This document shows, one piece after another, positions 44,960-57,300 of a stretch of 64,000 nucleotides of DNA (position 1 is the stretch's first letter; every line of letters begins with the position of its first letter). Source of the stretch: Petunia secreta (Eukaryota > Streptophyta > Magnoliopsida > Solanales > Solanaceae); the NCBI GenBank assembly GCA_029990175.1, contig JARKIP010000011.1:22728001-22792000 (forward strand), written 5' to 3'. The notes under the pieces are model-generated. The model ran no database searches and was not told the DNA's origin. It worked only from the letters and a program-made list of their open reading frames with translations. A program made the position numbers and the translations under genes.

Positions 44960-46093
44960 ATGTTGATATATGGAAAAAGTTAGGGTTCATGATATAGAAA
45001 TTGGGAATTTGGATGAACTTGAACCCTTGACAATTTTTCCATGAATTTGGGGTGCTTGAGTCGTGTCTAAGTTGTTCATGATAGAGTAAACTAAGTTTGG
45101 AGAGTGTGTGATGGATCGAAATTAGTGAGCAAATTTGAAATTCTACAATTGAAAATTCATGTTTTGGTGAAAATCTTACAACTATGGATTGAATATACTA
45201 AAATTAGTTGCTTGGGGTGTGTTAGAATGTAGGGAAATATATGGAGAGGTCTTGAATGTTGAAATGTGCAAAACCCATTAGTTGGGGAAAAGTGAAAACT
45301 CAAGGAACAATGAGTAAAATGCGCTTGAGCTTGATATCACTCTAGATGGCATGACCTTACTTGCGCTTGTTCACATTCTTGAGTTGGGATTAGGAGTATT
45401 GTAAGTAGGTTGTTGGTTTGAAGTTGCCCGAAATGAATTCAAAGTGAAGCATGCTAGAAAATTTTGACCTTGAAGTGTTTGAGCGCAAATCGAAATTGTC
45501 TTGATAGTAAGCTACTTTCATGCTTTAGTTGGTTGATTGAGATGGATTGGAACCATGAGTGTAGTTCTAAGACTTTGCTTGCTTTTAAATTCTCCAAATT
45601 CATACATGTAGAGTCAATTGTTGTCTCCAACTCAATGTGATCTCTATGCAATTGTGGTGTTCATGACATTCTTGAAGGCATGGAATTGCTCAATCCACTA
45701 AAATCTCACACACAACTCATGTGAGAAGAGTTGAGAAAAACCACAGTTTGATCCATGCCAGGCGGACCTCCCAAGGAGAGGCGCCCCCCCCGCCCAGTTT
45801 TGTTCACAGGCGCTCCGCCTGTAGCCAAGGCGCTCCGCCTGCCTCCCCAATCTGCCTATTTCAGTGATGCTTTCCAGGCGGACCGCCTGGCCCTTAGGCG
45901 CTCCGCCTGGCCCCTGCTCCAATGTGTTATGATGTTGTTTTTAATTGTTTCCGTTATGTCATGCACTCTCACACGTCTAATAATGCTTTGTATGTGTTTT
46001 AGGTACAATAGGCAAACCTGAAAAGAGAAAACAAACTTCATCGACCCCCTCCAATGCAGATTCGAGAGATGATGTACCCTTAGTCAAGTTACA
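44281..46093 (+). other. Spacer between pol and the env-position ORF of A, with palindrome clusters
   Basis: Non-coding. Holds two further clusters of AGGCG-N3-CGCCT-type palindromes (about 44399-44540 and 45759-45912, forms such as AGGCGGACCGCCT) and a long TA microsatellite. A short direct repeat GAGTTGGTGAGTTCGAGA lies at 44321-44356. Open frames across the GC-rich parts are not believed. Confidence 0.7.
44865..44957. repeat. (TA)n microsatellite, about 46 units
   Basis: An uninterrupted TA dinucleotide run of about 93 nt in the post-pol spacer of A. Length may be variable or mis-assembled. Confidence 0.95.
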
Positions 46094-47743
46094 ATGGCAA
46101 ACAAGGGACGAGATAAGAACAAAGAAGAAGAAAGAAGCAAGATGCTTCTTCTTCACAGGCTCGAAGGGAGGGGGGATATGAACTAGTGCCAACACAAGTA
46201 CCATCCGATGACGAGTCCGACGGTAACGAGGAGTAGAGGAATTTGTTTAAAAGGAGGAGAGCTTACAAACTCCACATGGATAACATCAAGTATAGAACCT
46301 TCAACCTAGAACGGGTGATAAGCTTGAAAGATGTTGACAAGAAAAACCCAGACATCTACCAAAGGTTCCAAAAGCATGCCAAATGGGAGGAGGTATTGGG
46401 CAAGCCACTTTGTGACACTAATGAAAAATTAGTGGCAGAGTTTTATGCCAACTTGGCATCGAACAAAGAAGGCGACACAAAGGTGTTTTGTCGGGGTAAG
46501 TATGTGGATGTGGACGCGGGTCCATTGAATGAGTGTCTAGGGCTTGACAACATTAAGCCAACGAGATTCATGAGGAAGTGTGAGATGACTAAGAAACAAA
46601 AGAGAGCATGACTTGTACCTATCATTGGGAGAGAAAAGGATCCCAAGTGGAAGAAAAATGGTGTCCAAATTCATCGGAGTGATCTTAACTTTGAAGCCAA
46701 GGGTTGGCATTATATCCTTATCTCTAGGATACGCCCTACCAATCAAGATAACAAGCTTACTATGCTTCAGGCAGTGATGGTAGGATGTCTTATGAAAGGG
46801 ATAAAAATCAACTTGGGTGCGGAAATGGCAAAGGAAATGGTTGAAGTAGCTCTTTCTGAGAAGAAGAAACTTGCCTTCCCTAACACTTTGACAGCCTATC
46901 TAGAGTCCAAGGGAGTTGAGCATTATTATGGTGACTGCTACACACCCCCGAGGCACCCGTTCAACTAGTATGCATTTAAAGATGATCCTCCAGCTCTCTC
47001 AGCTTCAGCTGCTCCTCCTGCGCCTGCTCTGCCGTCTACCTCTAGGGCGGATTCTCCACATGACCCTGATTCTCCTCTAGTTGATGAGCCTCCTAGGAGT
47101 ACTGAGCCTGAGGCACTACCCCGAGCAGTTTTGGACCTAGATGATAAGTTAGAAGAGATCAAGACCTTACTCTCCAACTTACCTCAGGCACCACCACCTC
47201 CTCCATCGCCGGCTGCCACACCGAGCAGTTTGCTGAGTTGATGCAGGTTATGCGGGACCACACTACAGCTATTAGGGCCCACACCACAGCACTGCACTTG
47301 AGGCCACCTAGTAGACAGTTGCCCGCCTAGAGACAGCTGTCACAGGCATGACTCAGCACTTCATCTCATGGGATGAGAAGATTAGTAGGGGCCTTATTGG
47401 ACCCGCAGGTTTCAGCATTCCTACCAATACTGCTCCCGACACTGCTGCTCCTACTATCCAGCCTTCAAAGGCTCCACCTCTAGTATCTTCTGCTTTGCTT
47501 GGGCCGTCTAGCTCTAAGGCTTCTCGTCGGGTGGTGAAGACTGTCGGTGCAGATGTTGATGATGAGATTCGGAGACATCTAGAGGCCATACGGGCCATGA
47601 GGTATGATGATGAGGATGGTGATACCACAGATGATGATATCCCAGGAGATGATGATACTGACTTGCAGTTGGCTACCCACTTGTCACTTAAGGAGACCCA
47701 CAGACGGCCGCCTTCAGATGGCAAAGGTAAAGGCTTGGCTTGA
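46094..47743 (+). pseudogene. env-position ORF of element A (plant transposon-protein-like)
   Basis: ATG 46094 opens a Lys/Glu-rich start (MANKGRDKNKEEERSK). After a shift, the globular part 46243-46968 has RFQKHAKWEEVLGKPLCDTN, VAEFYANLASNKEGDTKVFC and VMVGCLMKGIKINLGAEMAK. These match the ORF in C at the corresponding places (VIELYANW, VVIELNLGEIV). A TGA at 46609-46611 and a TAG at 46966-46968 interrupt. A Pro/Ser/Ala-rich tail and an acidic C-terminus (DDEDGDTTDDDIPGDDDTD) end at 47743. No transmembrane segment or signal peptide is seen, so 'env' refers to position only. Function is unknown. Confidence 0.6.
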
Positions 47744-49350
47744 TCACTATCAGGGAGTCCCATTTCTACCCCCCTTTGTACTTTACTTTTTCACTTAGCA
47801 TACGGGGACGATGCTAGAGTCTTTAGTTGGGGGAGGGTTTCGAATTTGTATGTGTATTTTGGATAGATTTTATGCTCAATGATATCCATGTACAAATTCG
47901 AACCATCTTGTATATATCTACTTTTTTAGTCTAGCTAGTAGTTATTTCATGTTCCATCCTTTTATTTTTCAAATAAGCCTCCGGTTTTCTTTACTTGGTT
48001 CTTTCCGGAGGTTCTTTTTGAACCAAGTTTGTATATAAAATATTTTGAAAAATATTAATGGATTATGTGGTACTACCTATTGGTACATTACTTTTATGGC
48101 AATATTGACAAGTAATTGTGGACTTTGAATGACATGGCGTGAGTTGTAGACCACGAGGTTCTTTAGCTAGCTCAATTGTGTTGTTGGCATGATTTTAAAA
48201 TCTTGAACCATTACATGCTTTGTGAGTGAGTGTCCTTAGTGTGTGTTTAGATTCCGAACTTGAAAGATTACTTGCATGTGTGGTGAGCTCTGCTTGTGTG
48301 TGTGTGACTTGAAAGTTTGGAACTTGCCCTTAATGTACTTTGAGACGAAATCCTAGGTGAAACTTGACTTGAGATATGATTTTAGGCTTTCTTTGGACCG
48401 TTACTATCCTAAATGGTCTACCTGTACGTATTTATCCTATTTAGCCCCTCTGAGCCTTAACCTTTCATTTGGCAGTCACTAAAATTGAGAACCAAGTCAA
48501 TTCTTGTGTGCTAAGGCACCAACCCTCTTTTTAGCCTTAACCTCCATGTGTGCATTGAAAAACGTGCAACTTAGGCTAAAACCTAAGTTTAGGGGAGATG
48601 GTAAAAGCTTGGAATCCCATTGTGAATGTCAAAGTGAAGTATATGAAAGAAAGAAGAAAAGAGAAAAGAGAAACGAAATGTAGTGCTATGGAGGTATTAA
48701 TTAGTGCCGTCTTCAAAAGAAAGGTAGAATGAGCCTAAATGGAAAGAAAAGGAAAGTTGCACAAAAGAAGTAAGATGATGTAGTGCTATGGAGGTATAAG
48801 TCACTATCTAGCCAAATCTACCACACCTTAAACCAAAAGCCTACATTACAACCATATCAAGTCCTAATTGATCTCTAATCAAGTGGCCCTACATTAGTGG
48901 AGAAGTACAAGAAGAGCAAGTCTTTGAATCTTTGGGAAGCATACACGAGCATTTCTTTGTGAGATTGAGAGTTCAAATTCTTGGAGTCCAAATTTTGTGT
49001 TAGAATATTTTGTGAGTGAAGGACTCCATTCTTTTTCGTGAGGAAGCAAGTAACTTTTGAGCGAGGGGTTTGAATGCATATTGAGGCTCATGAACAATCG
49101 GAGCAAGCCGATAACCGTGAGATAGCTCTAAAGGCTCATGAGTTTCATTTTTGCCATAGTCCGAGCAAAGTGCATAGATGCTTGTCAATTGTTCATATTA
49201 GTGTGTGTGACTAGTTAGTACCAACTAATTCATTAATACAAAAGTATTGTTTATAAAGTTCGAAGTGTGGAACATGACTTGACCCTGAGCTTAAATGTGA
49301 AAAAGTGCTTCGACATGCTTGATTTTGAGATGCTTGAGGACAAACAAAGA
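47744..49350 (+). other. 3' non-coding tail of element A
   Basis: About 1.6 kb without a supported ORF between the third ORF and the polypurine tract. Shows short repeated phrases such as GTAGTGCTATGGAGGTAT (48682 and 48780). Typical of the long 3' regions of Athila-type elements. Confidence 0.6.
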
Positions 49351-49367
49351 CTTAAGTTTGAGGGAGT
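49351..49367 (+). other. Polypurine tract of element A
   Basis: CTTAAGTTTGAGGGAGT directly adjoins the 3' LTR start TGATAAG. It is less purine-pure than those of C and E. Confidence 0.65.
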
Positions 49368-50815
49368 TGATAAGTTGGTATTTTACCAACTTAAAGACTA
49401 TCCTAAGCTTTCGTTTTTGAATCCAAAGGCAACTTTTGGTGTTATTAATGTCGTAAATTGCTCAATTTCAGGTTATACTAGATGGTAAGAACATCGATTG
49501 AAAAGTGAAGCTAAAAGAGCAAGAATTGGAGCCAAAAAGTCGAGAATTCTGTCACAGCTTGAGGCGCTCCGCCTGACAAGTAGGCGCTCCACCCAGAGGA
49601 AGCAGTGTTTAAGGGCTCCGCCTGAGCTTGGCCACTGTCCAATTATGCACATTTTCTAGGCGCTCCGCCTAGAATTGGGGCGCTCCGCCCAAGACAAGCA
49701 ATATGTAGGCGCTCCGCCTGAAGCTAGGCGCTCCACCCAAGACAAGCATTGTCCAGACGCTCCGCCTGGCAAATGGACGCCCCGCCTGAGCCAAGTCACT
49801 GCACAATTATGCAAATTTTCCAGGCGCTCCGCCTAGAATTGGGGGGCTCCGCCTAAAACACGGGATCCTGAACTTGTATAAATACCAAAAGCTAGAGTTT
49901 TGACATTATCCAATTCTATATTTACACTCTAGAGATTTTGGGCGATTTTGTGAGCTAAGTTGGAGTCTTAACATCATTTTGTAAGCTTCCAAACTTGTAT
50001 CTTTGAATATTAATTCATATATCAATTCAAAATTTATGTTTGATTTCAATCCATCATTTCATTACATCTTGATTACTTTGATTCAAACCCTAGTTATGAG
50101 TAGCTAAATTCATAACTAGGGGTGTAAATATGCTATAGTGATAGAAAATCAATGGGTGTTGTTCCATTTTACTAACCATAACATAAATAACAATTATCCA
50201 ACTCCCCATTACAATAACATCAAAATTCTAAAATCCATGATATTTGGGATTTCTTATCTACATTGCTAGTTAGAGACTCAGAAGAAAATAACTAGTATAG
50301 AATAGTGGAGTTGGCGAGGATTTGAGTTGATAGGCTATTCATATAGACTAACTCATCTAAAGGAGTTACGCTCGGAAGAGGTCTCCTTTCCTTAGATCTT
50401 TGAGTAGCGCTTTGAGTATTCAACTAAGGCTTTGACGAGCAAGTTGTGAAAGATCTCTTTTAGGCCGGAAGGATTCTAGAGATCACAATCGGAATACTCG
50501 ACAATAATTATACTTGTGTTGGGAAAGGGAAGTGAAGACACCCGTTGGTTGGAAATCGCTATTAGTTGTTTGCACCCCTAGTCTCATAATATCTAATCAA
50601 TTTACTTGCTTAATTGTATGTCTTGTAGTTAATTGTAGCGTACTTAAAAACAACCCCACTTCTAGGACTCAATATTAAACTTCATTTGAATCTCTACTTG
50701 CAACTCTCTTACTTGATAAGCTAGTTCCCTTGGAAAATCGACCCCGACTCATATCGGGTATTATATTTTAACGACCGTCCCACACCAATTAAGGTGTAGG
50801 ATTGAGCGTGGATCA
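49368..50815 (+). repeat. 3' LTR of element A
   Basis: 1448 bp, TGATAAGTTGG to GCGTGGATCA. Carries about ten AGGCG-N3-CGCCT-type palindromes (49562-49854), with more decayed copies than the 5' LTR (for example AGACGCTCCGCCT), and the TATAAATA box at 49877-49884. Confidence 0.9.
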
Positions 50816-50820
50816 ATTTG

Positions 50821-51951
50821 TACTGAGGATGTGTGTATTGATAGAGTGTTTGTGTGATTGTAGGTGCAAAGGGTGAAGAAGATAACCCCTTTTGATATGT
50901 TATTGTGTTGGTGTGTATAGAGAAGTGTATCTATGTTGGTCACCATGTATGGGCGTGTGTACTGTTATTGTTGGTGGCACGGTGTAAAGAGAATGAAGAT
51001 GAAGGTATTTGAATGTGTATTGTGTTTCAGAAGGAGAATGACCAGTGCCTTTATCCCCATTTGGTACTGCTTATTAATCATTCCTGGAGCCTTATTTTGG
51101 AAAGAATTTGATTTTCAATTTAGGGTGGTCATAGGGATTAGATTGCTGGGAAAAATTGAGGAGGAGGATTTTAGGGGATTGATTTTGAGGGATTGTGAGA
51201 GATTGTAGGAGATTTGGAGGATTTGAGGGTGATGTATCTAGTATCAAAAGAGGGATAAATATATTAGGTCTATATGTTAATTATATGAGAGTGGATTAAG
51301 GAGTGATTGGATAGATTGAGGGAGATAACGGGAGAGATTGAAGGAGTGATTAGATGATTTGAGATATTATGGAATTAATTGAAAATATTACACCAAATCA
51401 GATTTTGAAATTTAAACAAAAGTATGTATTTGGCCAAATTCTCTGTCCAGGTTCAAGATATGATTTTGATAAAAAGAGAATGAAATATGCTAGATATTTT
51501 GAATTAAGTAGAGATTAAGGAAATTATTCAAAATCAAAAGAACTTGAATTCCAAAAAGATACGATGCACAAGTTAAAAATAATGGACTAGATACAATTAA
51601 TTGGACTAATATTTAACTAAAGGTGCTGAGCAAAAGAAATATATTGTATATAAAAGAAGAAAAATGCATACAACTTAGGTCAAGTCAAATAAATTAAGCA
51701 TAATTAGCCACACATATTTATTAAGTGCTATAAATGCACTAAATTGCATAAACAGTCATAGTTTTGCCTGATAGCCTAAATAAAATAAAATTACGTAATA
51801 TAGCCACAATTAAGTATGCATTATATAAGTAGAGGATAACACACGTAAATGCATGCCTTCTAATGAAAATTCATTCAAACAGTTAAATTGCACCTTTAAG
51901 TTAAATTATAGCCAATTATGTAAAAATGAGGGATAAAATTGGGTGTCAACA
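50821..51951 (+). mobile_element. Solo LTR D, 3' half
   Basis: Continuation of D after element A. It begins TACTGAGGATGTGTG and ends AAAATTGGGTGTCAACA, the end that pairs with the TGTCGACACC start. The last part is AT-rich. No ORF is supported. Confidence 0.7.
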
Positions 51952-51956
51952 CTGAA

Positions 51957-52229
51957 GATAATAGGTCTGGACACAAGCATGAAGTTGCTCCCATTGTTTC
52001 TATTGTGTCGGAGGGCTCATTGATTGATGCATTAGATGCTTCAACTACTCACTCGGTTGTTGCGAGTACTGCTATCCCGGCTAATACTTCAGGAAGTTCG
52101 GCTTCACTAGCATCAGTTGATGTTGTCGCTTCTCTTCCAATTGTGGATTGTTCTACTGATGGCAAGTGTGCTCCTGCAGTTGACTCGGCTGCTACCACTG
52201 CTGTTGTTGAGCCGGAGACACCGGATTGA
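51957..52229 (+). pseudogene. env-position ORF of element C, last part
   Basis: Resumes the frame cut at 20287. The stretch after the D target copy encodes a Ser/Val/Ala/Thr-rich low-complexity tail (VVASTAIPANTSGSSASLAS) ending at TGA 52227-52229. The composition matches the sequence before D (Ser/Pro/Thr/Ala-rich), and removing D with one target copy leaves the frame unbroken. Confidence 0.6.
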
Positions 52230-53290
52230 GGGAATTTTTCTTGATACTCACTCTACTTATTTTTTTCCTCATACATTGGGGACAATGTATAATTCTAAAT
52301 ATGGGGTGGGGTATCCAATTGTCTTAGTTGTCTTTATTTTTAGGATAATAATTTTTTCTTTTAGTAGTATGGTCTTTGATTTTTCTTCAAGCTACGGTTC
52401 TTTTTCAGGAACTTCTTTTATTTTGAATTGGGTGTTTTTAGGGATAGTCGTAGTTAGTTAGAACTTTATTGCTTTCCGAAAAATTGAAAAGATAAAAAAA
52501 ATAGAAAATACAAAATACAAAAAATGAAGAAAAGAAAGCGTAGTGTAGAATATTGCTGCTTAGTTACTTTGTAACTTATTTGATACCTTCATACTTAGTT
52601 TTTTGCATATGAGTTGGAACTTTTCCTTTTAAAAAATATATTTTGTACTAGAACTTGCTTTAAAGTTGGAAGAATAATTTTGTTGTGATGCTCAAGCTCA
52701 CTTTTTGACTCCTTGCTCACTAATTGGTATTGTTTTGAATAGTCCTCGTCTCTTTTGTTCTTGTTAGGAGTTGGAGTTGATCCATCTTGACTACTTCATG
52801 TGCCATGTGTGGTGAGGCCTAGTTAAAAAATTTACTTATTTGCATTTATGGTCTAGAACTTGTCCCGGTTGTGTTTCGAGGCGAAATCCTAGGCAACACG
52901 TGGTTTAGGAGATGATACTAGGCATTTTTTGAATCGTTTCAACTATTTCTTTACCTACCTTGCATGTTTGTCCTTAGTTAACCTTTTTGGGCCTTATTCC
53001 AATTTTAATGGTAGCCATACTATGACCCTTGAAGTGAATTAGTGAAAGGGGTTAGTTCTTGATGTTGAGATGTTACAACTTGATTGTTTTGATAATTTTT
53101 GTATTCGCGAAAATGTGATTTGAAAAAAAATGAAAAGTTGGTGGCTTGTATGCATTTAGACTAATTGTGGGTATCAACCAACATCATAGGAAAATGTGAG
53201 CTTGCTTGACGTTTTGACTTGGCTATCATTTTGAGTTCCTTTGAGTTAGAAGAGAAATTGATCTTATTGTTGCTTTGTCCGAGGACATAC
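52230..53290 (+). other. 3' non-coding tail of element C
   Basis: About 1 kb of AT-rich, non-coding DNA between the third ORF and the polypurine tract. Contains GGGGACAATGTATAATTC and ATGGGGTGGGG just after the ORF, in the style of Athila 3' regions. Confidence 0.55.
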
Positions 53291-53348
53291 AAAAGCTTAA
53301 GTGTGGGGTAGTGAGGTTGGGCATACATTCCTAGATTTTGATATCAAG
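53291..53348 (+). repeat. Polypurine tract and remnant of the C 3' LTR
   Basis: AAAAGCTTAAGTGTGGGGTAG (53291-53311) is followed by about 37 bp matching the C LTR start (TGAGGTTGGGCATACATT, then TAGATTTTGATATCA). Similarity stops at about 53348, so the rest of the 3' LTR is lost and no target duplication can be tested. Confidence 0.75.
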
Positions 53349-54372
53349 TAGAGTTTTTAAGCATAGGTCAATTTTTAAATATTCTATTTTAATGAAGCTA
53401 AAGTTTAAGACCACTTTTATGGGGGGCATCCCACGCAATTTCTTGGCTGAAAATAATCGCAAAACATATGGAAGTGATGTCGACCTGATTTTATTTGTAA
53501 GTGGTTTATTTCAATTTTCAAGCGGGTAGCTAAGCATATTCGTATATTTGTCAAAACATAAATATTACCGTACTAATATTTACACGCATAATATAATTAG
53601 AATGAAACGCTAACCATGTTCTGCATTCGTTACAATTTGTAGTAGAGGGACGTTCGTAATTCTATTGTCTCTGTAAGAGGGATGGAGGTGAAAAATTATT
53701 AAAAAGATTGCAACATTCAAAGACGGCTTATGTCTTGATTGAAACTATGCTTAAACTATGACCAAACTTGTTAACTTCAAGGAAGAGAACAACATCAATG
53801 TCCTTGTACCATAAGACTTTCCGTATACACAATGTTGATTTGACTTCAAATACTTTCTTGTACGCGCTTGTTTGTGTTGAGTGATAGAACTTCTATCACC
53901 TTATGGTTATCGATTTCATTTTCTGAAAACGAAGGGTTAAGACATGTTATCAAGTACAAGAAGAAAATCCATGTAGTACAAGATATGCATGAAAATACTT
54001 TGAATGTTCTGACGTGCATTTTTCTTAATATGCATGGTATCTTTCCTTGGAGCTTTCACTTAATTAGTTATACTACCCAAGCATCAATTAAATTGTAACT
54101 CGAATCTCATATTTGTACACAGGGGTAGGAAACTTAAGGGGAAAATGTCATTAGCGGGAAGAATTCTCTTGTATACAACGAGATTAAATCTATTACAATA
54201 TTTGTCAATGTCTAGACCTTGGAATCTACCTTGTTCTCATCTCCCTTGATACGGCTTTAACGTTTGGCACAAAGCAGTTTGAACTCCTATAAATTTACCC
54301 GCACCAAATCATACAACTCAATAATCCCATCCTATTTGAGTGCTTTCTTAGTTAACGATAAAAAACAATACA
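53349..54372 (+). promoter_or_regulatory. Upstream region of the VPE gene
   Basis: About 1 kb between the end of element C and the ATG. A TATA box CTATAAATTT is at 54288-54297, giving a 5' UTR of roughly 50 nt. No other gene was seen. The truncated C element begins only about 1 kb upstream of the start codon, so it could influence the promoter. Confidence 0.55.
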
Positions 54373-57300
54373 ATGATTAGATATAATATTAGTGTCGTAC
54401 TTATTGCTGTGCTCTCAATTTGGGCAAGTGTTGAATGTCGCAGTATATCTCGATTCTTAGCTGAAGAAACAGTAGGGACCAAATGGGCTGTCCTAGTTGC
54501 TGGCTCCAATGGATGGTGGAATTACAGGCACCAGGTTATCATCGAACACTATATTAATTTTCTTTAAGATGTCTAAGTTATCTAGTATAATTAGTTTTGC
54601 AGATTATTTGTAATGTTATACTAAAATATACAATAGTCATTATTACAGTTAAATGTTATCGAAAACTATACAAATTGTTGAACATTCCTTCACATGTTTT
54701 AATTAAAACATGCTGTTTTTGAGAACTAATAGTTGACTACTTATAAAGTTGCAACTTCTTATAAATTTAATGTTCGATTCTTTCAAACTCTTACGACAAA
54801 AGATTTAATTGCTTATATTCAATGAGGCTCTGTCTTTGATAATTGATTCTCCAATGAACTAGTAATATTATTAGTATTACATCTTAGACCTCTACATCTA
54901 ATTACTAAAGCCTGGTAATTTCAAACAATCACGGTTCCTACATTTTTTGCAAAGAGCAAAATGACCACGTTTTGTGTCATATTTTTCATTTCAGAACTTT
55001 GTCTCAGATAGATAATAAAAAAGATATGAGAGATGAACTAATTTTCAGTGGAGACTATTGGAGAGTTTTTGGAATTAGCCTGACTTTAAATACTACAACC
55101 ACAGAAAGAAATGAATCTCATCTTTGATATTTTATTCTCCATGCACTAGTAAAATTAATGTTGCATTTCGTCCATATATTTAGTGATAGACTTTTACAAT
55201 TAGCCTTACATCTAAAGATGAACAGAACAAAAACAAATACACTAGGTGCTCTGCTATTTTTCCAAGAATCTGAATGACAATATCTTCTTTCTTTGGTCGT
55301 CAAATGATTTCAGGCTGATGTGTGCCACGCTTATCAACTACTGAAGAAAGGGGGTCTCAAAGATGAAAACATCATTGTATTCATGTACGATGATATTGCT
55401 AATGATCCTATGAATCCTAGACCTGGAGTTCTTATCAATAACCCACATGGTCAAGATGTTTACAAAGGTGTCCCTAAGGTTAGTTGTTGTTCTTTAATTT
55501 CTGGTTTCTACTCCTTGAATTTTTTTTCAATATTACAGTGTATATGCTTATGAGGGGTTATTTTTTTCTTGAGACAGGATTATGTAGGTGAAGATGTAAA
55601 TGCTGAAAACTTTTTCAATGTTATCCTTGCTAACAAAAGTGGTATCACTGGAGGCAGTGGGAAAATTTTGAACAGTGGTCCAAATGACAATATCTTCATC
55701 TACTATACTGATCATGGTGGCCCTGGGATCATTTGTAAGTAGCTCCAGTCCCTCACATTATTTCCCCATGTAATCTGCATAGCGTATTTTTCTATTTTTG
55801 CAACGGGAGTTGTGACAGAAGCTGATTCAGAATTAAATTTGATAGGTTCAACCTTTAATGTTCTTCCAACTGAACTCATTTTATTTCCAATGGGTTCAGA
55901 ATTTAACATCCGTTGAACTTGAGTGGTTTGCATGTATATATCTACGTTTACCGTACTGGTTACTGATTCCGATTACATATTTCTTTTGTGCTTTTTCAAT
56001 AATCAGCAATGCCTGATGGAGTTGTCTACGCAAATGATCTGATTAACGTGTTGAAAAAGAAGCACGCTTCTGGGACATATAGTAAACTGGTAACTAGCTT
56101 CTTTAGTGTCTTTACTACCTTGTCACAAAAACTACTTTTAGTAAAACTTAGGTGTAATCGTATGTTGGATAATGTTTTATATATCTTCAGGTGTTTTACT
56201 TAGAAGCTTGTGAATCTGGAAGCATGTTTGATGGTCTTCTCCCTGAAGGTCTTGATATCTATGCCACAACTGCATCTAAACCAGATGAAAATAGTTGGGG
56301 AACATATTGTGGTGAGGGTACTGGTGAAGATCCTTGTTTAGTTGAGTGTCCCCCTCCAGAGTTTAAGGGTGTGTGCTTGGGAGACTTGTACAGTGTTGCT
56401 TGGATGGAAGACAGGTATGCACAACTTTTCTGGTCCTTTCTTCAGTAATCAATGAGCGAAAGGCGAGTTGATCGGATAACTAGTGAGTTTCATGAGTGCT
56501 CTGGTTATAGTAGGATTGATAAACATGTGTTAAATTTCTCTCTGTATTCTGGTGTTGGGTTAAGTACTATGGTGTTCCAATGGGCGAGTTGTTTCAACGA
56601 GTACTTGCTATGCAGAGTGGTTCAGCTCAGACAGGAAATTCGGATAGCTTTTTAGAATATTTCCATATGGTAGCTTGTCATTTTGATGCTTATGTCTTAA
56701 TAGAATATGTCAGCTGCCAGTTGCTAACTCTATGCCTGTCACATATTTTGTAAGGACTGTATATGCCAAGTGAAGATTCTCGTACTTTTGCTAATCCCAG
56801 GATGACATTTCTTCTTATAAGATGACATTTATAATCTATCCTTATTATTTATGTCAAACTTGTTGCTGTTTCTACTTGTGAACAGTGATGCACAAGATCG
56901 ACAAACTCAAACATTGGATGACCAGTATGACAGGGTAAGAAGAGCTCGATCGTGTACTACTCAGTACTCTCGACTAAGTGTTGATCATATTGTCGATCTA
57001 TATCTATGATTTCTTTTATTGCCTGTTCTAAAGAAATTTAGACTAATTATTACTCTATGGACTCAGATTGCAAACAGAACTGCAGCGAACCTAACATATG
57101 GCTCCCATGTCATGCAATATGGTGATATGGAGATAAGTGTTGATGCTCTTTACCAGTACATGGGTGCTGCTTTCAGTCATTCTCAAGCTCCTAGTCCCTT
57201 GGCATCTGCTCCTAGTCCAGCGGTTGCAACATCATTCTTGACATCCTCACAAAATGTGGACCAGCGCGACACCGATCTGTTCTTCTTCATGTCCAAAGTA

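Larger units (their letters stand above)
21440..50815 (+). mobile_element. Element A: Athila-type Ty3/gypsy retrotransposon
   Basis: Full-length element with LTRs at 21440-22849 and 49368-50815, flanked by the 5-bp duplication ATTTG (21435-21439 and 50816-50820). It has a tRNA-Asp primer-binding site, gag, protease, pol, the post-pol stem-loops, an env-position ORF and a polypurine tract. It was inserted into solo LTR D and itself contains B (in gag) and E (in the protease region). Without B and E it is about 14.1 kb. The two LTRs differ by a number of substitutions and small indels (1410 against 1448 bp), so it is clearly older than E. Confidence 0.9.
10135..53348 (+). mobile_element. Element C: old Athila-type Ty3/gypsy retrotransposon hosting the nest
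   Basis: The outermost element. It has a complete 5' LTR (10135-11417), a tRNA-Asp primer-binding site, decayed gag-protease and pol (11682-17678), the post-pol stem-loops (17689-17735), and an env-position ORF (18979 onward). That ORF is split by solo LTR D and resumes in the same frame at 51957. The element then has a non-coding tail, a polypurine tract (53291-53311), and only about 37 bp of 3' LTR (TGAGGTTGGGCATACATT, matching the 5' LTR start TGATGTTGGGCATACATT). Without inserts it is roughly 11 kb. Many stops and frameshifts show it is dead. Its LTR ends and gag are related to element E. Confidence 0.8.

Noticed and set aside
45698..46021. ORFs rich in Gly, Pro and Arg near 45.8 kb (also 44399-44596)
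   Set aside because: They arise from the AGGCG-N3-CGCCT palindromes in the spacer of A and are not conserved between clusters.
52117..52461. 114-codon hydrophobic plus ORF overlapping the end of the C third ORF
   Set aside because: It is a shifted-frame reading of the Ser/Val/Ala-rich tail followed by T-rich DNA. The other frame continues the known ORF.
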